A stretch of 64,000 bases of DNA from Taklimakanibacter sp050246735 (GCA_050246735.1 JBFWVM010000026.1:1-64000), one strand, 5' to 3'. Counted from the stretch's first letter, positions 1-8,677 are shown. Program-made: numbers and translations. Notes: generated from the sequence alone by a model not told the origin.

Positions 1-41
1 AAGCGGGGCTTCTCGAAACCTTCAAGGGCAGAAATGACCAT
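1..41 (-). CDS. N-terminus of an unidentified gene running off the left edge
   Basis: A leftward reading frame opens at an ATG (41-39) and stays open to the window edge, giving only 13 residues (MVISALEGFEKPR). The codon has a GGAG Shine-Dalgarno sequence (bases 53-50) eight bases upstream, which is the main reason to believe it. The fragment is too short to assign a family. It would be transcribed away from the small secreted protein at 216. Confidence 0.35.
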   Translation of the reverse strand, partial: MVISALEGFEKPR

Positions 42-215
42 GGCAAGCGCTCCGAATCAATGAAGCACCCATGGAATCACCCAATCTGCAATCCCAAAAG
101 CCCGTTAACCCGAATTCGTGGCCCTGCCACGCCCCGTCACCCGATTGACAGCCGTTCCGGGCCATAGGAAGAGATATCGGCCAGTAGGCGGATCAGCCTT
201 CAAGGAGAATGCGGG

Positions 216-509
216 ATGGTTAAGACGATGATCGCGGCGGCCGGCCTTTCGCTCGGCGTGCTGATGCTGCCGGTTGCCGCGGTTCCGGCCCGGGCGGACG
301 TCGATATCGACATCAATATCGGCGGCAAGGACAAGATAAGCTGTCACCGCGGCAAGCGGATCGTGGAGGATTACGGCTTCCGGCACGTCCAGCGGCGAGA
401 CTGCAGTGGCCGCCGTTACACCTATTTCGGCCGCCGCCATGGTGACGACTTCATCATCACGGTCGATTCTCGCCGCGCCCGTATCGTCGACATCGACGAA
501 ATAGACTAG
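216..509 (+). CDS. small secreted protein of unknown function (PepSY-like)
   Basis: A 97-residue protein with a clear Sec signal peptide: MVK, a hydrophobic stretch to about residue 24, then a PARA/D cleavage site. The mature part starts with an acidic alternating run (DVDIDINIGG) and carries two cysteines, in SCHRGKR and RDCSGR, that could form one disulfide in the periplasm. The rest is rich in Arg and aromatic residues. It resembles the small PepSY-like periplasmic proteins common in Rhizobiales, but that is a resemblance only. An AAGGAG ribosome-binding site lies just upstream of the ATG. No function is assigned. Confidence 0.7.
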   Translation: MVKTMIAAAGLSLGVLMLPVAAVPARADVDIDINIGGKDKISCHRGKRIVEDYGFRHVQRRDCSGRRYTYFGRRHGDDFIITVDSRRARIVDIDEID

Positions 510-787
510 CGATCCGAGGGTTCGACGTGACCGCCCTCGCCGGCCCTCGACGCAGCGGTCGGGATTTTCGCCCACGGCCGCGCGCATCTGGTTCTCTGCG
601 GGGAACTTCTCGATGATCCGACGGAATCGGAATCCGGCCGGCGCTTCGTCCGAACATTACCGGACGTTACACGTGACAAAACTGCAACAGTCGAAACATA
701 TCGACCATGATTACCTAGCGTATGGCTGGCTTCGAGCGGACTCACTGCTGTAACGATGAAACCAGATCTTTTCAGCGGGAGACTTCG

Positions 788-1453
788 ATGTTCAAGAAAC
801 TGTCTGTTGGCCTTGCGGCTGCCCTGTCCTTCGGTGTCGCCGGCTATGCCAATGCGGCCGACTATGTCGAGCCGGCGCCGACCTGCGGGGCCTGGTCGGG
901 CCTCTATGTGGGCGGCCATGCCGGCTATCTCTGGGGCAACGGCAAGGGCGATTCGGACGATGATCCGGCAGTCGACGCCGATGTCGATCCGGATGGCTTC
1001 GTCGGCGGCGCGCTCCTGGGCGGCAATTTCCAGGCCGACTGCCTGGTCTTCGGCCTTGAAGGCGACATCGGCTTCGGCGACGTGGACGGCGACGACGACG
1101 ACGTCGGCCTGACCGCGCCGGTCGGAGCCGAGGCCGATATGGACTGGAACGGCCATATCCGCGCCCGTCTCGGTTACTCGCTGGGCGACGTCCTGCCCTT
1201 CATCGCCGGCGGCCTTTCAGTTGCCGGGATCGATGTCGACACCGACCTGGGCGACGACAAGAATACGCATTGGGGCTGGACGATCGGCGGCGGCATCGAC
1301 TGGGCCTTGTCCGAGCAGTTCATCATCCGGGCCGAATATCTCTATGACGATTACGGATCCGAGACCTATGACATCGACGGCACCGACGTCGATGGCGATC
1401 TCGACGCGCATACGGTGCGCGCCGCGCTCATCTGGAATTTCGGCGGGCTCTGA
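788..1453 (+). CDS. outer-membrane beta-barrel protein (Omp25/31-like porin family)
   Basis: 221 residues. The signal peptide (MFKKLSVGLAAALSFGVAGYANA) is followed by the family-typical opening W-S-G-L-Y-V-G-G-H-A-G-Y, alternating amphipathic strands with GYSLG, GWTIGGGIDW and RAEYLYDDYG, and a C-terminal strand ending WNFGGL. This matches the eight-stranded Omp25/Omp31 group of alphaproteobacterial outer-membrane proteins. The loops are very acidic (runs such as DVDGDDDDVG and DIDGTDVDGD), so they may bind divalent cations; that is inference. The ATG at 788 is chosen over the in-frame ATG at 722 because it begins the signal peptide. The gene is followed by a strong terminator. The preceding 280 bases hold no certain promoter. 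Confidence 0.85.
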   Translation: MFKKLSVGLAAALSFGVAGYANAADYVEPAPTCGAWSGLYVGGHAGYLWGNGKGDSDDDPAVDADVDPDGFVGGALLGGNFQADCLVFGLEGDIGFGDVDGDDDDVGLTAPVGAEADMDWNGHIRARLGYSLGDVLPFIAGGLSVAGIDVDTDLGDDKNTHWGWTIGGGIDWALSEQFIIRAEYLYDDYGSETYDIDGTDVDGDLDAHTVRAALIWNFGGL

Positions 1454-1473
1454 ACTCCTCCATTCATCCCTCC

Positions 1474-1508
1474 AGAAGGGCCCGTTTTTCGGGCCCTTCT
1501 TCTTTTCC
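1474..1508 (+). terminator. rho-independent terminator after the outer-membrane protein gene
   Basis: A perfect 11-bp inverted repeat (AGAAGGGCCCG / CGGGCCCTTCT) around a five-T loop, followed by TCTTTTCC, begins 20 bases after the stop codon. Confidence 0.9.
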
Positions 1509-1735
1509 TATGGCGGCTTTACGGTCGCGGCGGGGAAAGCTGTTGCGCAGGGCGAGTCCTGCAAGCCTGACTCATTTGGCGAAAGTTTTTCTCCAACCTG
1601 TTGATTTGGGCACGAATTCGCCCACCAAGGCGGTCTGTCTCACCGGCGGCGCGCCCAGTCACCGCGGCGCCACATTGCTGAATCAAAGCTGACCCGGTAA
1701 GTCTCTGTCCTCCCCTCAGCCAAGGAGTTCTGACG

Positions 1736-2944
1736 GTGAAGCTCCCCCTCCTCTGCCTGTCTGCCGCCTTCCTTCTCGCCTCGTCCACGGCCTTTGCCGC
1801 CACATGCGAGACGCCCACCAACCCGTCCAGGTTTCCGAGCTGGCTGGCCGGCGTCAAGAAAGAGGCGGCCGGGATGGGTATTTCGCGCCGTGCCATATCG
1901 GTTCTCGATGGCATGACCTACGATCCGGCGGTCATCAAGCGCGACCGCCAGCAGAGCGTCTTCTCCCTCACCTTCCTGGAGTTCCAGGCACGCCTGATTT
2001 CGGCCAACCGCATGAAAAAGGGGGCCGCGCTCATCAAGCAGCATGCCTCGGTCTTCAGGAAGGTCGAGCAGCGCTATGGCGTGCCGCCTGCGGTCATCAC
2101 CGCCTTCTGGGGCCTGGAAACCGATTTCGGCGGTTATATGGGCGACTTCCACACCATCCGGTCGCTGGCTACGCTCGCCTTCGACTGCCGCCGTCCGGAG
2201 AAGTTCCGCCCCCAGGTCCTGGCCGCCTTGCGGATCATCGACCGTGGCGACATGACCGAGGACGAGATGGTCGGCGCCTGGGCCGGCGAGATCGGTCAGG
2301 TCCAGTTCCTGCCCGCCGACTTCCTCGAAAGCGGTGTGGATGCCGATGGCGACGGGCGCGTCGACCTGAAGCGCAGCATTCCCGACATCCTGAACTCGAC
2401 CGGAAGCCTCCTGGTCAACCACGGCTGGCAGGCAAACCAGCCCTGGCTGCAGGAGGTCAGCGTGCCTGAGGACATGCCCTGGGAAGAGGCCGATATCGCG
2501 ATCGAGCATCCGCGCGCCCAGTGGGCCAAATGGGGCGTGAGGTTCGTCTCCGGCAAGCCGCTGAAGGCCGACAAGGCGCGGGCTTCGCTGCTCTTGCCGA
2601 TGGGGCGTCATGGCCCGGCCTTCCTCGCCTATCCGAACTTCACCAAGGTCTATCTGAAATGGAACGAATCTCTCATCTATTCGACGACGGCTGCCTATTT
2701 CGCCACGCGGCTGGCCGGGGCGCCTGCGGTCGGCAAGGGCAACGGCCCGGTTCATGCGCTCGATTACAACCAGATCATGGAACTGCAGCGGATCCTGACC
2801 CGCATGGGCTACGATGTCGGCAAGGTTGACGGCAAGCTGGGGGCGCAGTCACGCGCGGCGGTCAAGAGCGTCCAGATCAAGCTGGGCCTGCCGGCCGATT
2901 CCTGGCCGACGACCGAGTTGCTCAACCGCCTGCGCAAGAGCTGA
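1736..2944 (+). CDS. lytic murein transglycosylase, MltB family, with peptidoglycan-binding domain
   Basis: 402 residues. It cleaves the MurNAc-GlcNAc bond of peptidoglycan in the periplasm, forming 1,6-anhydro products. A signal peptide (1-21, ending AFA) is followed by the SLT_2/MltB catalytic domain (about 30-320) with the catalytic glutamate in FWGLETDFGG (Glu128) and the family motif EIGQVQFLP (about 185-193). The C-terminal 60 residues form a peptidoglycan-binding domain type 1 (ELQRILTRMGYDVGKVDG). The GTG start is supported by AAGGAG at 1722-1727. No lipobox is visible, so it is probably a soluble periplasmic form. It is monocistronic, behind a terminator. Confidence 0.93.
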   Translation: MKLPLLCLSAAFLLASSTAFAATCETPTNPSRFPSWLAGVKKEAAGMGISRRAISVLDGMTYDPAVIKRDRQQSVFSLTFLEFQARLISANRMKKGAALIKQHASVFRKVEQRYGVPPAVITAFWGLETDFGGYMGDFHTIRSLATLAFDCRRPEKFRPQVLAALRIIDRGDMTEDEMVGAWAGEIGQVQFLPADFLESGVDADGDGRVDLKRSIPDILNSTGSLLVNHGWQANQPWLQEVSVPEDMPWEEADIAIEHPRAQWAKWGVRFVSGKPLKADKARASLLLPMGRHGPAFLAYPNFTKVYLKWNESLIYSTTAAYFATRLAGAPAVGKGNGPVHALDYNQIMELQRILTRMGYDVGKVDGKLGAQSRAAVKSVQIKLGLPADSWPTTELLNRLRKS

Positions 2945-2962
2945 CCGCCGGGATTGTCGTCC

Positions 2963-3994
2963 ATGACTGCCCGGCACGTTCCAGCCGAGAAGCTGGCTTC
3001 GCTTTCCTTTGCGGTGCTGACCGCCGCCGGGGCCGATCGGGCCTCGGCCGAGGCGACCACCGGCGCCATGCTCCATGCCTCGCTTCTCGGCGTGGACAGC
3101 CACGGCATCAGGCTCCTGCCCTTCTATGCCGATTGCCTGCGCGAAGGCATCTGCAAGCAGAAGCCGCGGATCACGGTCGCGCATCCGCGGCGCAGCGCCG
3201 TCCTCGTCGACGCCGATGGCGGCCTTGGCCATCTGCCCACCTATCGGGCGATGGACGAGGCCTGCGCCATTGCGCGCGATACCGGCATCGGCATGGGGGC
3301 CGTGATCAACTCGACCCATTTCGGAGCCGCGGGCGCCTATGCTCTGGCCGCCGCCAATGCCGGATTCATCGGTTTCGTGACCTGCAATTCGGGCGCCTTT
3401 GTCGTTCCGCATGGGGGCAAGACTCCCATCCACGGCACGAGCCCGATCTCGCTCGCCGCACCTCTGCCCGGACGCGACGACCCCTACTTCCTCGATATGG
3501 CGACGAGTTCCATTCCCTGGAACAGGGTGATGCGCTACCGCACCGAAGGCCTGGCCCTCCCGCCCGACGCGGCGCTCGACGCCGACGGCGGCTACACCAC
3601 CGACCCGAACAGAGTGGTGTGTCTCGGGCCCCTGGGCGGCGCCGGCTTCGGCTACAAGGGAGCGGCCCTTGCCGGTCTTGCCGAAGTCCTCGGCGGCATG
3701 CTGACCGGAATGCGTCTTTCGATCGAGCAGAGCGGGGTTGTTCTCGCCGACACCCAGCTCGGCCATTTCGTGATGGCGATCGACCCGTCCACCTTCGTGC
3801 CGGGCGGGACCTTCGCCGAGCGTCACGCCACCTATCTCGAGAGCTTCAAGGGACAGCCGGATGCGATGCCGGCGGGGGCTCCCGAATGGGCCCGGCGCGC
3901 CGATCGTGCTGCGAACGGTGTCCCCTTGCCCGATGGCCTCCATGACGAGCTTGCCGAGGCCGCCCGCAAGGCGGAAGTCCCGTTCACTTTATGA
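2963..3994 (+). CDS. malate/L-lactate dehydrogenase family oxidoreductase (Ldh_2)
   Basis: 343 residues. This NAD(P)-dependent 2-hydroxyacid dehydrogenase family includes malate, L-sulfolactate and ureidoglycolate dehydrogenases, structurally unrelated to classical LDH. Family marks are SLLGVDSHGIRLLPFY, with the catalytic His in DSHG, NSTHFGAAGAYAL, and NSGAFVVPHGGKTPIHGTSPIS. The ATG at 2963 is preferred over an in-frame TTG nine bases upstream. It lies 18 bases after the transglycosylase stop and is followed by an exporter and an aldolase-type gene, which suggests a small catabolic unit. The substrate cannot be read from sequence. Confidence 0.88.
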   Translation: MTARHVPAEKLASLSFAVLTAAGADRASAEATTGAMLHASLLGVDSHGIRLLPFYADCLREGICKQKPRITVAHPRRSAVLVDADGGLGHLPTYRAMDEACAIARDTGIGMGAVINSTHFGAAGAYALAAANAGFIGFVTCNSGAFVVPHGGKTPIHGTSPISLAAPLPGRDDPYFLDMATSSIPWNRVMRYRTEGLALPPDAALDADGGYTTDPNRVVCLGPLGGAGFGYKGAALAGLAEVLGGMLTGMRLSIEQSGVVLADTQLGHFVMAIDPSTFVPGGTFAERHATYLESFKGQPDAMPAGAPEWARRADRAANGVPLPDGLHDELAEAARKAEVPFTL

Positions 3995-4031
3995 CCTGGC
4001 CATGCGCAGGACGCATTGACGAGCGCCGGGA

Positions 4032-4997
4032 ATGTCGGTTGGCCGCGTCGATCCGCTTGCCTATAGCTCGCTTGCGATGAGTGCCACGGGAGAGGCCATC
4101 AGACCTGCAGAAAACAGCGCGATCGGCATCCTGTGGATGCTGGCGACCATGTTCTTCTTCATATCGCTCGACACGATGATGAAGGAGCTGCTCCTCACCT
4201 ATTCTCTGGTGCAGGTCACCTGGGCGCGATTCTTCTTTGCCACCATCATTGCCGCCATCGCCGCCGGGCCGCGCCTGCCGCGGATCGTCAGGAGCCAAGC
4301 TCCCCGACTCCAGCTTTCGCGCTCGCTTCTGCTCGCCCTCACCACCGGCATCTTCAATGCCGGGATCCGCCTGGTGCCGCTGGCGACGGCGACGACCATC
4401 ATGTTCCTCTCGCCGATATTGGTCACCGCCCTCTCGGTCCTGCTGCTCAAGGAGCAGGTGGGCCCGCGCCGCTGGATCGGCGTCGGCATCGGCTTCCTGG
4501 GCGCCCTGATCGTGGTCCGGCCCTGGGAGAGCGACACCGACATGTTCTTCCTGGGGGCGGTCCTGCTGCTTGTCGCCGCTCTCTTCAACGCCAATTACCA
4601 GATCATCACCCGCAAGGTGCGCCTCTATGACGGGCCGATGACGTCGCTCTTCTATACGGCCATGGCGGGCGCCGCCGTCACCAGCCTGCTCCTTCCCTGG
4701 TCCTGGGAGTGGCCCAGAGCCGCCGATTGGCTGCTGCTGGTCGGGACCGGCATCGCCGGCGGCATCGGCCATTTGTGTCTCATCCAGGCATTTCGGCATG
4801 CCCCCGCCTCGGTGGTGGCGCCGTTTTCCTATTCGTCGCTCGTCTGGGCCACCTTGTTCGGCTGGCTGTTCTTCGCCGAATGGCCCGCTCTGACGACATG
4901 GCTGGGCGCCGTGCTGATCATCGGCAGCGGCCTTTACATTTTTCATCGCGAAAGCCAGCATGGCCGCAATTCGCGCATCCGGGAGAATATGCAATGA
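4032..4997 (+). CDS. EamA/DMT-family transporter
   Basis: 321 residues with about ten hydrophobic segments arranged as two EamA repeats (roughly 30-155 and 170-305), the architecture of drug/metabolite exporters such as RhaT or YdcZ relatives. It sits in the inner membrane and probably exports a small metabolite. Repeat marks include FFFISLDTMMKELLL and the end-of-repeat motif KEQVGPRRWIGVGIGFLGAL. An alternative start is the ATG at 4077, but GGGA before 4032 favours the longer form. Its stop overlaps the next start (ATGA), so it is translationally coupled to the aldolase-type gene. Substrate unknown. Confidence 0.85.
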   Translation: MSVGRVDPLAYSSLAMSATGEAIRPAENSAIGILWMLATMFFFISLDTMMKELLLTYSLVQVTWARFFFATIIAAIAAGPRLPRIVRSQAPRLQLSRSLLLALTTGIFNAGIRLVPLATATTIMFLSPILVTALSVLLLKEQVGPRRWIGVGIGFLGALIVVRPWESDTDMFFLGAVLLLVAALFNANYQIITRKVRLYDGPMTSLFYTAMAGAAVTSLLLPWSWEWPRAADWLLLVGTGIAGGIGHLCLIQAFRHAPASVVAPFSYSSLVWATLFGWLFFAEWPALTTWLGAVLIIGSGLYIFHRESQHGRNSRIRENMQ

Positions 4998-5752
4998 CAA
5001 CGGTGACCAAGCTCAAGACCAAGGCGTCTGAGGAATGGCAGCTGCGCGTCGACCTCGCCGCCGCCTTCCGTCTCGCGGAGCATTTCAACTGGCACGAGGG
5101 CGTCGCCAATCATTTCAGCCTCGCCGTGTCGCCGGACGGCAGGAAGTTCCTGATGAATCCGAAATGGAAGCACTTCTCCGGCATCAAGGCCTCCGACCTC
5201 CTGTTCCTCGATGCCGGTGATCCTGAGGCGATGAAGCGGCCTGATGCGCCGGACGAGACCGCCTGGTGCATCCATGGCCGCATGCACGCCCTGGTCCCGA
5301 GCGCCCGCTGCATTCTGCACGTCCATCCGGCATATGCGACCGCGCTGGCCGGGCTCGCCGACCCCGAGATCAAGCCGATCGACCAGAACACCGCGCGCTT
5401 CTACAAGCGCGTCGCCTATGATCTGGGCTATGAGGGCATGGCCAATTCGGACGCCGAAGGCAACCGCCTGGCCGGCCTCCTCGGCAACCACAAGACGATG
5501 ATGATGGGCAATCACGGCGTGCTCATCGACGCTGCGACGGTCGCCGAGGCATTCGACGAGCTCTACTATCTCGAGCGCGCCTGCCAGACCCTGGTGCTGG
5601 CCTATTCGACCGGCCAGAAGCTCAATGTGATGAGCGATGCGGTCGCCGAGAGCACCGCGCGCGACTGGGACCTCTACAGCGACTCCGCCTTCGCCCATTT
5701 CGACGAGATGAAGAAAGTGCTCGACCGCAAGGACCCCTCCTACGCCGAATAG
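4994..5752 (+). CDS. class II aldolase/adducin family protein
   Basis: 252 residues. This is the zinc-dependent fold of L-fuculose-1-phosphate aldolase, L-ribulose-5-phosphate 4-epimerase and adducin head domains. The metal-binding pair is visible in ILHVHPAYATAL and a third His in MMMGNHGVLIDA. EGVANHFSLAVSP matches the substrate-loop region. The ATG overlaps the transporter stop by one base of ATGA. The order dehydrogenase, exporter, aldolase followed by a second exporter suggests degradation or conversion of a hydroxy-acid or sugar acid. The specific reaction is not predictable here. Confidence 0.88.
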   Translation: MTTVTKLKTKASEEWQLRVDLAAAFRLAEHFNWHEGVANHFSLAVSPDGRKFLMNPKWKHFSGIKASDLLFLDAGDPEAMKRPDAPDETAWCIHGRMHALVPSARCILHVHPAYATALAGLADPEIKPIDQNTARFYKRVAYDLGYEGMANSDAEGNRLAGLLGNHKTMMMGNHGVLIDAATVAEAFDELYYLERACQTLVLAYSTGQKLNVMSDAVAESTARDWDLYSDSAFAHFDEMKKVLDRKDPSYAE

Positions 5753-5757
5753 CCCGC

Positions 5758-5800
5758 GGAGCCCTCGCCCGGCACAGACCACGGGCCGGGCGAGGGCTCC
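5758..5800 (+). terminator. strong hairpin after the aldolase-type gene
   Basis: A perfect 16-bp inverted repeat (5758-5773 with 5785-5800, GGAGCCCTCGCCCGGC and its complement) with an 11-base loop starts six bases after the stop. There is no T-run, so it may be a weak terminator or a 3-prime stabiliser. The next gene starts only 19 bases later. Confidence 0.65.
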
Positions 5801-5818
5801 GCCGCCTCATTCCCGGTC

Positions 5819-6775
5819 ATGTCCAGATCCGCCAGCCGCAACCTCGTCGGTGTCGCCTCGCTCTGCCTCGGGGTTTTCATTTTTTCGACCCAGGACGCGA
5901 TCATCAAGGCGGTGAGCGACGACTACGCCGTGACCCAGGCGATCGTCATCCGCTCGGTCGTCGCCTTTCCGATCCTGCTGCTGTTCAGCCATTGGGAAGG
6001 CGGGCTCGGCCGGATTTTGTCGGGACATTTCTGGGCCCTGAGCTTTCGCGGCCTCATCCTTCTCGTCGCCTATACGTCCTACTACCTGGCTTTCCCGGCG
6101 CTGCCGCTCGCCGAAGCCATCGTTCTCTTCTTCACGGCGCCTTTCCTGGTCACGTTCCTCGCCGCCCCCATTCTGGGGGAACGCATCCGGCTCAAGGCGA
6201 TCGTGGCGCTCCTCGTCGGCTTCAGCGGTGTGCTCGTCGTCCTCAGGCCGGGCTTCGGCTTCTTCGAGCCCGCCGCCCTGCTCAGCCTGCTCAGCGCCAT
6301 AACCTATGCGCTCGCCATGCTCTTCGCCCGCAAGCTCGGGGTCTCGGAGCCGGCGTCGGTCATGGCCTTCTATCAGAACGTGATCTATCTCCTGGGCGCT
6401 GCGCTCATGGCGCTTGCCTTTCATCTCGCCGGCTGGACCACCTCAGTGCATCCAAGCCTTGCTTTCCTGGTCCGGCCCTGGACCTGGCCCGGTCTCGTCG
6501 ACCTCGGCATGATGGCCGCCTGCGGCGTGATCGCCGCCGTGGCGATGTCGCTTCTCACCCATGCCTATCGCATGGCCGACGCCAGTCTCGTCACCGTTTT
6601 CGAGTATACCGGCATGATCTGGGGGCCGCTCTGGGGCTTCCTGTTCTTCGCCGAAGTGCCGCCGGTGACGACCTTTGCCGGCATGCTGCTCATCATGGCG
6701 GCCGGACTGATCGCGCTTCTGCGGCCGAGGCTGCCGGATCGCGCCGCAGCCGTGGCCGCCGGCAAATCCGATTAG
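5819..6775 (+). CDS. EamA/DMT-family transporter
   Basis: 318 residues, again with ten predicted membrane helices in two EamA repeats. Marks include VFIFSTQDAIIKAVSDDYAV, FPALPLAEAIVLFFTAPFLV and LGERIRLKAIVALLVGFSGV for the first repeat, and VTVFEYTGMIWGPLWGFLFF for the second. It resembles the transporter at 4032 in architecture but the sequence is clearly different, so it is not a recent duplicate. A strong hairpin separates it from the upstream unit. Likely an inner-membrane metabolite exporter; substrate unknown. Confidence 0.87.
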   Translation: MSRSASRNLVGVASLCLGVFIFSTQDAIIKAVSDDYAVTQAIVIRSVVAFPILLLFSHWEGGLGRILSGHFWALSFRGLILLVAYTSYYLAFPALPLAEAIVLFFTAPFLVTFLAAPILGERIRLKAIVALLVGFSGVLVVLRPGFGFFEPAALLSLLSAITYALAMLFARKLGVSEPASVMAFYQNVIYLLGAALMALAFHLAGWTTSVHPSLAFLVRPWTWPGLVDLGMMAACGVIAAVAMSLLTHAYRMADASLVTVFEYTGMIWGPLWGFLFFAEVPPVTTFAGMLLIMAAGLIALLRPRLPDRAAAVAAGKSD

Positions 6776-6823
6776 GCTGCGCTCTCGGCGCCCGCCCCCT
6801 CCTCAACGACGAACGGACCCGGT

Positions 6824-7582
6824 TCAGCCGCGCCAGAGCGACACCGCCAGCACGCCGGCCCAGATCAGCAGCAAGACACCGGTGAACTGCGCGAGCCGCC
6901 ATTGCGCGGGGATCAGCTTCTCCGCCAGCACGTAGAGCGCCAGCCCGCCGATCCAGTTGATCTCCATCACGCCGCCGTAGAACAGGAGCAGCATCAGCAT
7001 GCCGCAGCAGCCGGCGCAGTAAAGTCCATGCCGGAGCCCGCGCTCGAAGGCCGCGGCGACCCCGGCGCGCCATTGCCCGGGACGGAACGCGAAAGGCGAT
7101 TGACATTTGTCGAGGCAGGCCCGCTTCGCCGCGCTCAGCTGATAGAAGCCTGCTATCGCAAGAAGCAGCACGCCGATGATCTTGCTGGTGATCGCCATCA
7201 TCGGCGTCATGTGGACGGCTGTCCCGAGTATGATGTTGACCGCCGTCGCAAATAGCGCAAAGGCCGACCATACGGCCATGTAGCCCAGCGCGAAGGCGGT
7301 CTGGGTCCAGGCTTGGCTCTGGGCGGGCGAGAACTTGCGGACGATCGCCGTATCGGTCAGGAGCGCCGGCACCGCGGTGGGCAGCATCATCGCCATCATC
7401 ATCGTCCACCACATGACGAAGACGAGAGCGGCATGGAGAGCCGCACCGCCGGCCGGATCGGTCATCATGAGCCGGTCGCCCGACCATTGCATGAGGAACA
7501 CGCAAAGAGCGACGACGATGGCGAGGCTCGTGATCGTGACGAGCCGCCGGTGCTCGAAGACCGACGCGAAGAAGCCGCTCAT
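6824..7582 (-). CDS. DUF2182 integral membrane protein, copy A
   Basis: 252 residues, about six to seven membrane segments, matching the predicted metal-binding membrane family DUF2182. Signature features are a Met-rich helix (VMWWTMMMAMMLPTAVP, about 56-71), a CLDKC motif (Cys156, Cys160) and a CAGCCGMLM motif (Cys189, Cys192, Cys193). The same cysteines occupy the same residue numbers in copy B at 25166-25912. It follows the DUF1326 gene by nine bases and must be co-transcribed with it. The thiols and methionines suggest handling of a soft metal such as copper, but no function is established from sequence. Confidence 0.85.
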   Translation of the reverse strand: MSGFFASVFEHRRLVTITSLAIVVALCVFLMQWSGDRLMMTDPAGGAALHAALVFVMWWTMMMAMMLPTAVPALLTDTAIVRKFSPAQSQAWTQTAFALGYMAVWSAFALFATAVNIILGTAVHMTPMMAITSKIIGVLLLAIAGFYQLSAAKRACLDKCQSPFAFRPGQWRAGVAAAFERGLRHGLYCAGCCGMLMLLLFYGGVMEINWIGGLALYVLAEKLIPAQWRLAQFTGVLLLIWAGVLAVSLWRG

Positions 7583-7591
7583 CCGTGCAGG

Positions 7592-8221
7592 CTAGCGCAC
7601 AAGCCCCTCGCCGGTGATATGGATCATCGCCAGGTGTGCATGGCGACCGGCCCATTCGAGCGGGATGGCGCCTTCTGCCCTGGTCGTGCTCGAGGCAAAT
7701 TCGGCATCCACGAATTCGAAACCTTTGCGCAAGGAGACTTTCGCGTGGTGCGGCTCCTTGCTCATCGGGTTGCGGATGGGCTCGGCCCTGGAGTCGACGA
7801 TCCCGTCGACATGGAAGCGGCCGGTCGCATTGGCGATGTCGGCGTCGAAGCTGATCGGCCTGAACAAGGGCTCATGGAATTTCTCGATCATCGAGCTGAA
7901 GACCTGGAAGTAGGTCGCGCCGGGCACGCTCTCCTGTCCCGACATGATCTTGAGCAGCGCCTCGCGCTGTTGCGGGCTGGCTCGTTCATCGACGATCGGC
8001 AGCGCCTGCCCATGCCCTTCATGGATCGGGCCCGGCCAGGAGAACACCCCGGCCCAATGCAGGCCATCCAGCCGGACGTCGCCGAAGTGGCCCTTGTCGA
8101 TCCGCATCGCGACGGTCGCAGTGCAGTTGCCTTCGGTGGGGAGCGCATTGAACTGACAGGGACAGCCATAGGCACAGTTGCAGGTCGCGATCTCCGGACC
8201 GCGCAGCATCCAATCGATCAT
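7592..8221 (-). CDS. DUF1326 domain protein, copy A
   Basis: 209 residues, no signal peptide. The N-terminus carries the family motif CNCAYGCPCQF (Cys14, 16, 20, 22) followed by PTEGNC (Cys33), a likely metal or redox site. I chose the ATG at 8221 because AAAGGA lies eight bases upstream and because the distance to the Cys motif then matches copy B. An in-frame ATG at 8245 would add eight residues. It is first in an operon with DUF2182 and divergent from an ArsR repressor, whose palindromes lie about 90 bases upstream. That context suggests stress- or metal-induced expression. Function unknown. Confidence 0.83.
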   Translation of the reverse strand: MIDWMLRGPEIATCNCAYGCPCQFNALPTEGNCTATVAMRIDKGHFGDVRLDGLHWAGVFSWPGPIHEGHGQALPIVDERASPQQREALLKIMSGQESVPGATYFQVFSSMIEKFHEPLFRPISFDADIANATGRFHVDGIVDSRAEPIRNPMSKEPHHAKVSLRKGFEFVDAEFASSTTRAEGAIPLEWAGRHAHLAMIHITGEGLVR

Positions 8222-8306
8222 GGCGAACGTCCTTTTTGTGGACATGCCCCTCGATATAACCTTAGCACATTGCAGCCGTCTGGTAACTTTCTCGATTGAT
8301 CATCTA

Positions 8307-8337
8307 TAAGCTATAGCTTACAGTAAGCTATGGCTTA
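8307..8337. promoter_or_regulatory. tandem palindromic operator at the arsR start
   Basis: Two copies of a 14-bp palindrome, TAAGCTATAGCTTA (8307-8320, perfect) and TAAGCTATGGCTTA (8324-8337, one mismatch), repeat at a 17-bp period. The second copy contains the ATG of the ArsR gene (8330-8332). This is the arrangement expected for autoregulation by a dimeric winged-helix repressor and could also control the divergent DUF1326-DUF2182 operon. Confidence 0.7.
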
Positions 8338-8638
8338 CCAATTTGAGGTCCTTGCCGACCCGACGCGGCGGTTGATTTTCGAGCGTCTGGCCGAGGGCGC
8401 GCAGTCCGTAGGCCAACTCGCGCAGGGCCTGCCGGTCAGCCGGCCAGCCGTGTCCCAGCATCTGGCGGCGCTCAAGGCGGCCCGGCTGGTGAGCGATCGC
8501 GCGCAAGGCGCCAGGCGCATCTATCGCATCGATCCGGATGGACTTGCCGTCATTCGCGCATGGCTCGACCGGGTCTCGACCGCGGCGCTCGAGAGCCATG
8601 CGGCAGAAGCCGGAAAGGCACGGCGGGCGAAGGAATGA
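8330..8638 (+). CDS. ArsR/SmtB-family transcriptional regulator
   Basis: 102 residues, a compact winged helix-turn-helix. The opening FEVLADPTRRLIFERLAEG, the recognition helix region LPVSRPAVSQHLAALKAARL (about 34-53) and the wing SDRAQGARRIYRI are typical of the SdpR/YgaV branch of ArsR. The usual metal-site cysteines (CVC) of classical ArsR/SmtB are absent, so the inducer is probably not sensed by a Cys metal site in the recognition helix. The tandem palindrome overlaps its own start codon. It is divergent from the DUF1326-DUF2182 operon, its likely target. Confidence 0.88.
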   Translation: MAYQFEVLADPTRRLIFERLAEGAQSVGQLAQGLPVSRPAVSQHLAALKAARLVSDRAQGARRIYRIDPDGLAVIRAWLDRVSTAALESHAAEAGKARRAKE

Positions 8639-8677
8639 ACCGGCAGGGTCTGCCTGGCCCATGCCCGGATCACATGA

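Noticed and set aside
4032..6775. The two EamA transporters as a recent tandem duplication
   Set aside because: The proteins share architecture only; their sequences are clearly different along the length.
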